The translations under genes and the position numbers were made by a program. A stretch of DNA of 64,000 nt from Mucilaginibacter sp. L196. Its GTDB lineage: Bacteria > Bacteroidota > Bacteroidia > Sphingobacteriales > Sphingobacteriaceae. The stretch's first letter is position 1. Each line of letters starts with the position of its first letter. The notes under the pieces are model-generated. The model did not search any database. It saw only the letters and a list, made by a program, of their open reading frames with translations, and was not told the origin of the DNA. Below, piece after piece: positions 26,638 through 35,279 of this stretch. The stretch spans positions 659,941 through 723,940 of the forward strand of contig NZ_LMUO01000009.1 of NCBI RefSeq assembly GCF_009765905.1, read 5' to 3'.

Positions 26638-27933
26638 ATGAGAAAACTAATAATCATTTGCCAGTTTATCGGTTGCATGCTGTTGATTGATACAAGGGTT
26701 TTTGCTGCTGATACTTTGCAGATAAAGCCCAATATTGTTATTCCATTGGGAGGCAATGCCTGGGTAAATGCCCCAGCAACAATAGTGGATGCCGGTTTGA
26801 TGAACTGGAAAGAACAACAGTCTGTATGCAAAATTTATTTTAAGGTTTCAGTTAAGCAAAATCTTGCTGTTGCCTTACGGTTACGTGTACCCCAAGGGAA
26901 AAGCACCATCCAAATAAAGGTTGGGAACAGAACTTTTATTAAACAGGTAGCTAACACGGCGTATGATACCGTGAAAATAGGAGGCTTTTTTGTGAGCGAT
27001 CCCGGTTATCTTACGGTTGAACTTAAAGGTATTAGTAAAACAGGGGAGGTTTATGCTGATGTGTCAGATCTGATCATACACGCGGCTAGGGCCGATACGG
27101 GAATTAGCTATGTAGCAACAGGGAGTTCTTTTCACTATGGCAGGCGGGGGCCCTCTGTGCATCTACGATATGGTATACCTAAAAAGTTTAATACGGTCCG
27201 TTGGTTTTATAATGAGGTGACTGTTCCCGTCGGGATGGATGTTATAGGATCCTATTTTCAGGCTGATGGGTTTGGTCAGGGATATTTTGGGATGCAGGTT
27301 AATTCAACAATTGAGCGGAGGATATTATTTTCTGTTTGGAGCCCTTTCAATACGGAGGATCCCAAAAGCATTCCTGATAGTATGCGTATTAAGTTGATAA
27401 AAAAAGGAAGCCAAACTCATATCGGGGAATTTGGCAATGAGGGATCGGGAGGACAAAGCTACATGATCTATCCGTGGGTAGCTGGCAGCACCTATGCTTT
27501 TTTATTAAGTGCAGAACCTGATACAATACATAAATCGACCATCTTTACAGCTTATTTTAAAGATATCAACCTAAATAAATGGTATTTGGTTGCAAGATTC
27601 AGTCGGCCGCAAACGGTTACCGGCTTAACAAATCTGTATTCCTTTGTTGAAAATTTTATTCCTGAGCAAGGGGATAAGACGAGGATGGCCTTTTTTAATA
27701 ATCAGTGGATTGGTGACCGGAACGGCAATTGGCAAGAACTGACAAAAGCGACCTTTACAGGCGATGCTACCGCAAAAATGAAATACCGAAAAGATTATGG
27801 CGGCGGATTGAACGGAGGGGCATTTTATTTAAAGAATGGTGGCTTTTTTAACAAGTTTACAATCCTTAATCAAACTTTTGTCCGGAAAGCTAACGGTCAT
27901 CAACCGCAGGTTTTCGGATTACCTGCAAAATAA
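26638..27933 (+). CDS. DUF5077-DUF3472 domain protein
   Basis: A 431-residue exported protein with a signal peptide ending near VFAAD (residue 24). The N-terminal part (about 25-155) looks like DUF5077, a carbohydrate-binding-like beta-sandwich. The rest matches DUF3472: YFGMQVNSTIERRILFSVW, IGEFGNEGSGGQSYMIYPW and FYLKNGGFF. Neither domain has a proven activity that I know of, but both recur in Bacteroidota polysaccharide utilisation loci. Here it sits between two GH20 genes, which suggests glycan binding or processing outside the cell or in the periplasm. Confidence 0.85.
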   Translation: MRKLIIICQFIGCMLLIDTRVFAADTLQIKPNIVIPLGGNAWVNAPATIVDAGLMNWKEQQSVCKIYFKVSVKQNLAVALRLRVPQGKSTIQIKVGNRTFIKQVANTAYDTVKIGGFFVSDPGYLTVELKGISKTGEVYADVSDLIIHAARADTGISYVATGSSFHYGRRGPSVHLRYGIPKKFNTVRWFYNEVTVPVGMDVIGSYFQADGFGQGYFGMQVNSTIERRILFSVWSPFNTEDPKSIPDSMRIKLIKKGSQTHIGEFGNEGSGGQSYMIYPWVAGSTYAFLLSAEPDTIHKSTIFTAYFKDINLNKWYLVARFSRPQTVTGLTNLYSFVENFIPEQGDKTRMAFFNNQWIGDRNGNWQELTKATFTGDATAKMKYRKDYGGGLNGGAFYLKNGGFFNKFTILNQTFVRKANGHQPQVFGLPAK

Positions 27934-27947
27934 TGTTCATCTTAGAC

Positions 27948-28129
27948 GCTGTTTAAAAATGATTGAATGTTTTCTATATAAACACAAAAACAAAGCGTCA
28001 TTGCGAGGAACGAAGCAATCTCTACATAGGCAAGACGATTAGAAAGGTGCTGAATCTATAGAGTAGCTCTGTAAAGTATATAGATTGCTTCGTTCCTCGC
28101 AATGACGATACTTTATCATTTTAAACAGC
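27948..28129. repeat. two-tier inverted extragenic repeat
   Basis: The outer arms, GCTGTTTAAAAATGA (27948-27962) and TCATTTTAAACAGC (28116-28129), flank perfect 26-bp inner arms at 27996-28021 and 28082-28107 (core GCGAGGAACGAAGCAATCT). Transcribed, it would fold into a long hairpin, and it may end the DUF3472 transcript. Similar repeats are present at 11-92 and 14495-14640. The rest of this 367-base gap holds only the LacI-type site at 28147; no gene is seen. Confidence 0.8.
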
Positions 28130-28146
28130 TTCTAAATGGCGCTATG

Positions 28147-28156
28147 CAAACGTTTG
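28147..28156. promoter_or_regulatory. candidate LacI-family operator before the SGNH-GH20 gene
   Basis: CAAACGTTTG, inside GCAAACGTTTGT, is identical to the site at 24152-24161. It lies 144 bases upstream of the SGNH-GH20 start codon. Confidence 0.5.
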
Positions 28157-28300
28157 TCTGGTGAAATCTGGGCTCCAAATAAGCGACTGTCAGTTCCTAT
28201 TACTACTTTCACTGCCGGTTATCCGGGCGTGATTACTCCGCTTTCAAAATATGTGTGACTTGGATGACGGCGTCTAATCTTATTTAAGTTATAAGCGAAA

Positions 28301-30901
28301 ATGAAACGAATTATTGTTTTGGTATTGTTAACGGTAAGTGGTTATGCCTTTGGACAGATTAAACCGGAAGGTAAGTATGATCAATCTTTTCCGACATTTT
28401 ATCAGCAACGGTCTTCACTTTTCAGGGTGCTTCCGGAAACAAAAAATGATATTATATTCCAGGGGAACAGCATAACCAACGGAAGTGAATGGGGTGAATT
28501 ATTTAGTGATCAAACGATAAAAAATAGGGGGATCAGCGGTGATGTAACTGCAGGTGTTTTAAACCGGCTTGATGAAGTTACCAGCCGTAAGCCGTCGAAA
28601 ATATTTTTGCTTATTGGCGTTAATGATCTTGCCGCAGGCCGCGCTCCGGATAGCGTTGCAAAGAACATTTTTCTGATCGCCGATAGGATACACCGGGAAT
28701 CGCCCGATACGCGACTATACGTACAGAGCATCCTACCGGTTAACAATACTTTTAATAAATTCCCCAGCCATGTTAATAAGGAAGAGCAGATAAAGCAGGT
28801 GGACCTGCTGCTTGAAAAAGGAGCCGCTGATCATCAATATACATTTATTAACCTATACCCCTCGTTTACTAATGCTCAGCAGCAACTGGATACGGCTTTT
28901 ACCAATGATGGTTTGCATGAAAAGGGCAGAGGCTATATGTTGTGGAAACACCTGATCTATCCCTATGTATACGATCTGCAAGCCCGACCATCTATTGTTC
29001 CGTTGCCCCGGTCAATTAACTGGACAAATGATCTCTTCCCGCTTTACAGATGCCACTATATAGTGGTAACGGATACGATGTTTAGAAGTGTAGCAGTCGG
29101 CCTGCAACAGCTGATGCTGCAAAAAGGACTAATCGCCAAAATTTCTGACCACGTACTCAACAATGGTGAACCTCAAATCATACTGGAGCGTCAAAATGTG
29201 CTTACTCACGGAGTAAATGAAGAAGCTTACCAGTTTCAGGTAAACAGCAATCGCGTTAGTATAGTGGCGGGCACACGGCATGATTGTTTTAATGCTGTTC
29301 AAACACTTGCACAGCTGATGCGGGATAATAGTGTTATAGATGGCGTTGCTATCACAGATTATCCTGCTTTCAATTGGCGGGGTTACATGGTGGACGTCGG
29401 CCGTAATTTTGAATCTGTGGATATGCTTAAACAGCAGATCGAGGTGATGGCAAGATATAAACTTAATGTTTTTCATTTGCACCTGACCGAAGATATTGCC
29501 TGGCGTTTACAGATAAAACAATACCCGCAACTGACACAGGCGGATAACATGGAACGCAATAAAGGAGCTTTTTATACGGTTGATGAGTTAAAGGACCTCA
29601 TTAAATTCTGTAAGGAAAGATATATTACCCTGATACCGGAAATTGATATGCCGGGGCATAGCGCCGCTTTCAGGCGCGCTTTTCATTGCGATATGCAAAG
29701 TGATTCGGGTATGCTGATCGTAAAAAATATCCTGAAAGAGGTTTGTGATGAATACAACATCCCCTATTTAAATATAGGTGGCGATGAGGTGAAAATAACC
29801 AATAAAAACTTCTTACCGGCAGTTATACAATTCGTCCACGAACAAGGTAAACAAACTATCGCATGGTCGCCCGGGGGTAACCTGGATACGGCTACTATAC
29901 GCCAACTATGGGTAAAAGACGGTCCTGTTGATCCTCGGATCAGCTATATTGATTCACGTAACCTGTATATCAATCACATGGATCCGCTCGAAAGTGTGAT
30001 CAGTATTTTTAATCGTAAGATTAATGATTGCGATAGTGGAAGCGTAAAAAAATTAGGCGGCATATTATGCTTATGGCCCGACCGAAATGTAATAAAACAA
30101 GAGGATATACTGACGATGAACCCCGTGTATCCTGCCATGTTAACTTTTGCGGAAAGAAGTTGGAGGGGGGGCGGCACTGATGGCTGGCACACCGGTATTA
30201 TAGATAGCGCTACTTTTTCAGCTTTTGAAAACCGGCTCATTGATCAGCAAAAGCAATATTTTGCTGATACGCCTTTTCCTTATATAAAGCAATCAGGTAT
30301 TAAATGGAAACTTTACGGGCCATATGCCAATAAAGGTGTTTTGACGACTAAATTCGCTCCTGAAAAAAAAAGCTTTCGACCAGGAAAGCAAAAATATTTA
30401 CCGGTTACCGGGGGGACAATTATATTAAGGCATTTCTGGTATCCTGAAGTGAGAGGCGTATTGACTAAGCCTGCTGATAGTACGACTTACTACGCTGTTG
30501 CGAATGTTTGGAGTAACCGCGATACCAGTGCTTTAATGTGGATAGGATTTTATAATATATCCCGGTCTGTACCAACATCAACACCCGAATTAAATACATG
30601 GGATAACCGCAGCAGCGAGATCTGGATAAACGGCGAACTAATTCCTCCCCCTCATTGGGCGCATGCCGGAGAGAAAGGAAATATAGAAAGCCCGCTTATG
30701 GATGAAGGCTATGAATACCGTGTACCAACCGCCGTACATATGCATCAGGGGTGGAATCAGCTGCTGATTAAACTACCCGTGGGCAGCTTCCGTTCAGGTA
30801 ATTGGGAAAACCCGGTAAAATGGATGTTTACCGCGGTTTTTGTTAAACCATCAGGTCAAAATTTCATCAGCGATGATCAGTTCACTTATTCAACTAATTA
30901 G
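28301..30901 (+). CDS. SGNH esterase fused to GH20 beta-hexosaminidase
   Basis: An 866-residue exported fusion with a signal peptide ending near FGQ (residue 19). Residues 25-225 form an SGNH/GDSL hydrolase: the Ser57 block GNSIT, GISGD, LIGVND (Asn108) and the DGLH dyad (Asp203, His206). Residues 230-690 form a GH20 module with a GH20b-like N-terminal domain, HLHLTEDIAWRLQ and the catalytic pair Asp495-Glu496. The residue normally His before GGDE is Asn here (NIGGDE). A C-terminal beta-rich region binds or caps the barrel. It may remove an ester group and then the HexNAc from the same glycan. It is convergent with gntR, eight bases apart. Confidence 0.88.
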   Translation: MKRIIVLVLLTVSGYAFGQIKPEGKYDQSFPTFYQQRSSLFRVLPETKNDIIFQGNSITNGSEWGELFSDQTIKNRGISGDVTAGVLNRLDEVTSRKPSKIFLLIGVNDLAAGRAPDSVAKNIFLIADRIHRESPDTRLYVQSILPVNNTFNKFPSHVNKEEQIKQVDLLLEKGAADHQYTFINLYPSFTNAQQQLDTAFTNDGLHEKGRGYMLWKHLIYPYVYDLQARPSIVPLPRSINWTNDLFPLYRCHYIVVTDTMFRSVAVGLQQLMLQKGLIAKISDHVLNNGEPQIILERQNVLTHGVNEEAYQFQVNSNRVSIVAGTRHDCFNAVQTLAQLMRDNSVIDGVAITDYPAFNWRGYMVDVGRNFESVDMLKQQIEVMARYKLNVFHLHLTEDIAWRLQIKQYPQLTQADNMERNKGAFYTVDELKDLIKFCKERYITLIPEIDMPGHSAAFRRAFHCDMQSDSGMLIVKNILKEVCDEYNIPYLNIGGDEVKITNKNFLPAVIQFVHEQGKQTIAWSPGGNLDTATIRQLWVKDGPVDPRISYIDSRNLYINHMDPLESVISIFNRKINDCDSGSVKKLGGILCLWPDRNVIKQEDILTMNPVYPAMLTFAERSWRGGGTDGWHTGIIDSATFSAFENRLIDQQKQYFADTPFPYIKQSGIKWKLYGPYANKGVLTTKFAPEKKSFRPGKQKYLPVTGGTIILRHFWYPEVRGVLTKPADSTTYYAVANVWSNRDTSALMWIGFYNISRSVPTSTPELNTWDNRSSEIWINGELIPPPHWAHAGEKGNIESPLMDEGYEYRVPTAVHMHQGWNQLLIKLPVGSFRSGNWENPVKWMFTAVFVKPSGQNFISDDQFTYSTN

Positions 30902-30909
30902 CTGGGCAG

Positions 30910-31617
30910 TTATTCAAACAAACGCGAAAAGTGATTTTCCAGGTGATTGCGTATCCCGTTCCTCAGTTTTTCAGCAGACCCCTTTTCGATAAGTTCAATA
31001 AGGCCGGCATGTGAAACAAACTGTTTTAAAACAATTTGTTTTTTGAGCAGCCCGCTTTGGTGTACATAGTGAAATATGGGCAATAGCATTTTCTGGAAGT
31101 TCTTCAGTGTTTCATTACCCGTAATGTCATACAGTTTTGCGTGAAATTTGATTTCCTGTTCAATCTGGAATAAATGCGCTTGCGCCTTCTTAGGTTCAGT
31201 CTTTACAATGGCCTTCAATTCGACAATATCCTCCGGCGTAACACGCTGTATAATAAAGTCGGCCATTCCGATCTCAAGCGATAACCTCATCTCGAAAATT
31301 TCCCGTAGCGTATTGTCATCCAGCATCTGCGGGTTCATGCTTTTTTGTAAAACAGCCGTCAGGTCCGGGCTGGTAATAACGGCACCCCGGCGTTTCTTTG
31401 AATCTATAAGGCCGATCATCCTTAACCGGAGTAATGCTTCCCTGATAACGGTCCTGCTTACCCCCATGGCTTCTTTTAGCTCGAGCTCGGTAGGAATAGT
31501 ATCACCCACTTTAAATTCTTTTTCTATAAAAAGTTCTATTAAATTTTTCTCTACCTTGTCAACAAGAGAGCTTGTATCAACATTACGCAGACTTTCAATA
31601 AGATTGATCGATTTCAT
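30910..31617 (-). CDS. FadR-type GntR family transcriptional regulator
   Basis: A 235-residue regulator. The winged helix spans residues about 18-85 (IPTELELKEAMGVSRTVIREALLRLR). The FCD effector domain follows, with candidate metal-binding histidines in EIKFHAKLYD, FVSHAGLIEL and IRNHLENHF. The same subfamily includes NanR, the sialic-acid regulator of E. coli. It lies beside the sialic acid susC, reading away from it. A TTATGT-N2-GACATAA dyad lies in their shared promoter region, with further copies at susC and the lacI-type gene. It probably represses the sialic acid operon and itself; that is inference. Confidence 0.92.
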   Translation of the reverse strand: MKSINLIESLRNVDTSSLVDKVEKNLIELFIEKEFKVGDTIPTELELKEAMGVSRTVIREALLRLRMIGLIDSKKRRGAVITSPDLTAVLQKSMNPQMLDDNTLREIFEMRLSLEIGMADFIIQRVTPEDIVELKAIVKTEPKKAQAHLFQIEQEIKFHAKLYDITGNETLKNFQKMLLPIFHYVHQSGLLKKQIVLKQFVSHAGLIELIEKGSAEKLRNGIRNHLENHFSRLFE

Positions 31618-31700
31618 AAATTCAGTAATAAGCCTTACGACCTTTTAGCCGTAAATAAAGGATAAGTTTTCACAAACTTAAACAATTTCACAAAAAAGTT

Positions 31701-31715
31701 TTATGTCAGACATAA
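31701..31715. promoter_or_regulatory. candidate GntR operator between gntR and susC
   Basis: TTATGTCAGACATAA is a 15-bp dyad with 7-bp arms. It matches the core of the 31870-31894 site (TTATGTATGACATAA) at 13 of 15 positions. It lies 84 bases before the gntR start, consistent with autoregulation. Confidence 0.55.
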
Positions 31716-31841
31716 TAAATTAAAAATTTATTTTTTTTATAATATGTCTCCATTGCCTAATATGGGCCTTTTTTCTTGTTTTTTCTAAAGTGTACATCTA
31801 ACACTCAGTAATTCAGGCACTAAAATTTATGATTTAATTAC

Positions 31842-31872
31842 TTGGAATTAATAATTGTAATTTTTATACTTG
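31842..31872 (+). promoter_or_regulatory. predicted promoter of the sialic acid operon
   Basis: TTGG at 31842-31845 and TATACTTG at 31865-31872 (TAnnTTTG with one mismatch) are 19 bases apart, which suits the Bacteroidota primary sigma factor. The -7 element overlaps the palindrome at 31870-31894, so a bound repressor would block it. Confidence 0.6.
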
Positions 31873-31894
31873 CATTATGTATGACATAATGCAA
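31870..31894. promoter_or_regulatory. 25-bp palindromic operator of the sialic acid operon
   Basis: TTGCATTATGT, three bases (ATG), then ACATAATGCAA: perfect 11-bp arms identical to those at 22104-22128. It overlaps the -7 element and lies 17 bases before the susC start codon. The GT-N3-AC core is of FadR/GntR type. Confidence 0.7.
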
Positions 31895-31911
31895 ACTAAA
31901 AACTAAAAATT

Positions 31912-34900
31912 ATGAAACTAAATTTTACTTACTACCGGGCGTGGTTATTGGTAATGGGGATGCTTCTCTGTTCCGTAGTTCAGGCCCAAAACATCAAAAT
32001 CACCGGGCAGGTAATTGCTTCGGATGATCACGGTCCCCTACCGGGGGTGACTGTTGCAGTAAAGGGGACCACTAATGGTACTCAAACTGATGTAAACGGG
32101 GCATTCAGCATTAAAGCTGCAAGTGGAGATGTGTTGGTATTTAGATTTGTTGGGTATTCACCAACAGAAGTAAAGGTTAAAACTCAAGGTGCTATTAACG
32201 TATCCCTGGTGCCGGAAACTAAAAATTTAAATGAAGTTTTGGTTGTTGGTTACGGTACACAATCAAGAGAAACGGTAACAAGTGCTGTGGCTAAGCTTGA
32301 TCAGCAAGTTTTAGCTACGCAGCCTCGCTCTAACGTGGCAACGGCATTACAGGGAACGGTATCCGGTTTGCAAGTGATCAGCCAGACAGGTCAGCCGGGG
32401 GCGGCACCATTAATTACCCTGCGCGGGGGCGCTTCTATCAGTAGTCCACAGCAACCACTTATCATTGTGGATGGAGTGGTGAGGTCATATAATGATATAG
32501 CTGAAGAAGATATTGCTTCTATCGATGTTTTGAAAGATGCTGCGGCAACAGCCATTTATGGTTCAAGAGCAAGCAATGGTGTTATACTTATTACCTTAAA
32601 AAAGGGTAAGCAGGGATCATCTGATATAAATTATAAATATACTACAGGCTTTAATCAGAATAGGCAAGGTTACCAGTTTCTGGATGCGCAGCAATATATT
32701 TATTACGGCCGGTTAGGCAGTTTAAATTCAGGACGTTCGTTAGCGGCAATCAACTCTTCCGCTGGGTATGGGTTAAGCACAACCCCTACCGCGCTGGCAC
32801 AATACGACATACAGGAATCAACCCCATCTAATCAATATCTATTAAAACAAGGATGGCAGCTAATGAATGATCCTGCTGATCCAGGTACGCAAATTATTTT
32901 CAAGGATAATGAAAAAGAAATTCAGGATATGGTATTCAGAAATACCCAAACTGAAGACCATTACCTTAGCGCGTCTGGAGGAAATGATAAGGGTACTTAT
33001 TACTCGAGCCTTGATTATTATCATGAGCCCGGAGTTGTTATCGGTTCTGACTACAAGCGGTATACAGGAAATTTCAACGGTTCGTATAAAGTAAAGCCTA
33101 ATGTTGAAATAACCAGCGGTGTTACTTTCTCCGATTCACAAAATGCAGGCCCTGTAGCCAGCGATTTAAGTACATTTTACCGGACTTTATCGTTACAGCC
33201 AACGTTTAACCCATGGCTAAATGCGGCTAATACAGTTCCTGATCCCGGGAATTCAGCCTCAGACGGTAACCCATTATATTATCTGCAGCATGAAATAAAC
33301 AGTAATGAGGTTGATAATATTGTAGCCAATGCAGCTGTTAACTGGACTATAATTCCTGGCTTATCTTTCAAAGTATCGGGCAGCGGTTATTATTACCAAA
33401 ACCTGATACAAAACTTTACTGAGGAAACGCAAACTTTAGCGCAGATGTTCACTACCCCACAGGGTGGAAACGTAACACGGCCTTCAACTACAATTTATAA
33501 CAGGACATTCACACAGACCTATGATGGTACTTTAAATTATACTAAATCATTTGGGAAAAATAATTTCAACTTATTAGCAGGAGGTGAGTATTATGATATA
33601 TCAACTTTTGGTGATGAGGTTTATGGAACAAATGCGCCTACTGATAATATACCAACTGCAAACGCATCTACGCTATTTGCAGCCGGTAATAATACCAGTG
33701 TCAAAACAGATTTCAGGATTATATCCAGTTTTGCAAGGTTCAATTATGATTATGATCAAAAATACTTGTTTACTGCGGTATTGAGGGAAGATGGTGTGTC
33801 AGCATTTGCTGCTCAAAATAGGATTGGTTATTTCCCGGGCATGTCTGCCGGATGGAACATAGCAAAAGAAGATTTCTTTCAAAACTCAGGCATCAGTAAA
33901 ATAATATCTACTATTAAGCCCCGTATTAGTTATGGCGCAAACGGTAATGTAGGGTCCTTACAAAACAACCCCTACCTTTATCAGGGCACCTATAACGCAA
34001 CAACTACATATCCTCAATATAATGGGAATGGCGCTATTACCGCCACACAACTTCCCGATCCTAACTTACAATGGGAAACCAGTACCACTAAGGACGTGGG
34101 GATCGATTTGGGCTTTTTGCATGACCGCATAAGTTTAATTGTGGACTATTATGATAAGATTAACAGCAATCTACTTACAAACCTGACTTTGCCAACTGAT
34201 GTAGGCTTTTCAAGTATTTTAACAAACGATGGCACCTACCAGAACAAAGGCATTGAATTTACATTAAAGGCTAATCTGATTAACAGCCCTAACGGATTCA
34301 GGCTTGATTTTGGCGCGACCGCATCTTATGATAAAAATAAAGTCCTGAAACTACCTAATAATGGCCAACCCAATAATGGGGTAGGTACCACACAGGTATT
34401 TGACCCTAAAACCGGCAAGTTGATAAATGTAGAAGGTATACAGCAGGGTCAGCCGCTAGGCCAGGTATATGGTTATAAAGAGCTTGGCATTTTCCAGAAT
34501 GAGGCGCAAATAAAAGCTATAGCAGGAAACCGCAACGATGAAATTGGAGGCGTTACCGGGCCAAACCTTCCTGCCGGGCCGGGTGGGCATATTGTACCAG
34601 GCGATGTAAACTGGGAAGACGTGAATCATGATGGCATCATTGACTCACGCGATCAGGTTTACCTGGGCAACATATTCCCTGATTGGACAGGCGGATATAA
34701 TTTTAATGCTTCTTATAAAGGATTCTCGTTATATACCCGGTTCGATTTTTCATTAGGGAATGTAATTTATAATGATTTTGAAGCCAGGTCATTAGGCCAA
34801 TACCAGGGAACGTTTAATATGATAAGTGAAATGACCAATTCCTGGTCACCAACCAACACCAATACAATGATTCCACGGGTAACTTATGCCGATCAGGTGG

Positions 34901-35262
34901 TAGGTTCAGGTGCTAATTACACAAGAGGCAATAATGGAAACGCGAATTTGGACGGTGAGAATTCAGAATTTTATCAAAGTGGCAATTATATGGCCTGCCG
35001 TGAGATCAGCCTGTCCTACAATTTTCCTAAGGCGCTGCTGGCAAAAAGCCATGTGTTTAAATCCGCACGAATATTTGTAAGTGGTGAAAATCTCTTTTAT
35101 GTAAAAAGTTTCAGCGGTCCTGATCCTGAAGCACCTGTTACTGCCGGCGCAGCAGCTACCCCCGGCTCACCGGCTACTGGCGCCACTACTATTAATGGCA
35201 TTTATCAGGGTACCTACCCTACACCGCGTACTTATGTATTAGGCGTTTCAGTTTCTTTATAA
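31912..35262 (+). CDS. SusC/RagA-type TonB-dependent transporter (sialic acid locus)
   Basis: A 1116-residue outer-membrane transporter. The signal peptide ends at VVQAQ (residue 26). A carboxypeptidase D-like N-terminal domain (about 30-110: ITGQVIASDDHGPLPGVTV) leads to the TonB-box region LNEVLVVGYG. The plug follows (ASIDVLKDAAATAIYGSRAS), and then the beta-barrel with a terminal aromatic/hydrophobic strand (LGVSVSL). It imports glycan or monosaccharide ligand with the SusD lipoprotein encoded 17 bases downstream. Its place at the head of a sialic acid operon makes it analogous to NanO of Tannerella forsythia. The ligand is inferred. Confidence 0.93.
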   Translation: MKLNFTYYRAWLLVMGMLLCSVVQAQNIKITGQVIASDDHGPLPGVTVAVKGTTNGTQTDVNGAFSIKAASGDVLVFRFVGYSPTEVKVKTQGAINVSLVPETKNLNEVLVVGYGTQSRETVTSAVAKLDQQVLATQPRSNVATALQGTVSGLQVISQTGQPGAAPLITLRGGASISSPQQPLIIVDGVVRSYNDIAEEDIASIDVLKDAAATAIYGSRASNGVILITLKKGKQGSSDINYKYTTGFNQNRQGYQFLDAQQYIYYGRLGSLNSGRSLAAINSSAGYGLSTTPTALAQYDIQESTPSNQYLLKQGWQLMNDPADPGTQIIFKDNEKEIQDMVFRNTQTEDHYLSASGGNDKGTYYSSLDYYHEPGVVIGSDYKRYTGNFNGSYKVKPNVEITSGVTFSDSQNAGPVASDLSTFYRTLSLQPTFNPWLNAANTVPDPGNSASDGNPLYYLQHEINSNEVDNIVANAAVNWTIIPGLSFKVSGSGYYYQNLIQNFTEETQTLAQMFTTPQGGNVTRPSTTIYNRTFTQTYDGTLNYTKSFGKNNFNLLAGGEYYDISTFGDEVYGTNAPTDNIPTANASTLFAAGNNTSVKTDFRIISSFARFNYDYDQKYLFTAVLREDGVSAFAAQNRIGYFPGMSAGWNIAKEDFFQNSGISKIISTIKPRISYGANGNVGSLQNNPYLYQGTYNATTTYPQYNGNGAITATQLPDPNLQWETSTTKDVGIDLGFLHDRISLIVDYYDKINSNLLTNLTLPTDVGFSSILTNDGTYQNKGIEFTLKANLINSPNGFRLDFGATASYDKNKVLKLPNNGQPNNGVGTTQVFDPKTGKLINVEGIQQGQPLGQVYGYKELGIFQNEAQIKAIAGNRNDEIGGVTGPNLPAGPGGHIVPGDVNWEDVNHDGIIDSRDQVYLGNIFPDWTGGYNFNASYKGFSLYTRFDFSLGNVIYNDFEARSLGQYQGTFNMISEMTNSWSPTNTNTMIPRVTYADQVVGSGANYTRGNNGNANLDGENSEFYQSGNYMACREISLSYNFPKALLAKSHVFKSARIFVSGENLFYVKSFSGPDPEAPVTAGAAATPGSPATGATTINGIYQGTYPTPRTYVLGVSVSL

Positions 35263-35279
35263 CTATTAATCAATTAACA

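Noticed and set aside
27996-28107. Possible CRISPR repeat pair
   Set aside because: There are only two copies, in inverted orientation, with no spacer array or cas genes; it is a palindromic extragenic repeat.
31148-31648. 166-codon open frame on the plus strand
   Set aside because: It is antisense to the FadR-type regulator gene, Ser/Ile-rich as expected of a shadow frame, with no domain.
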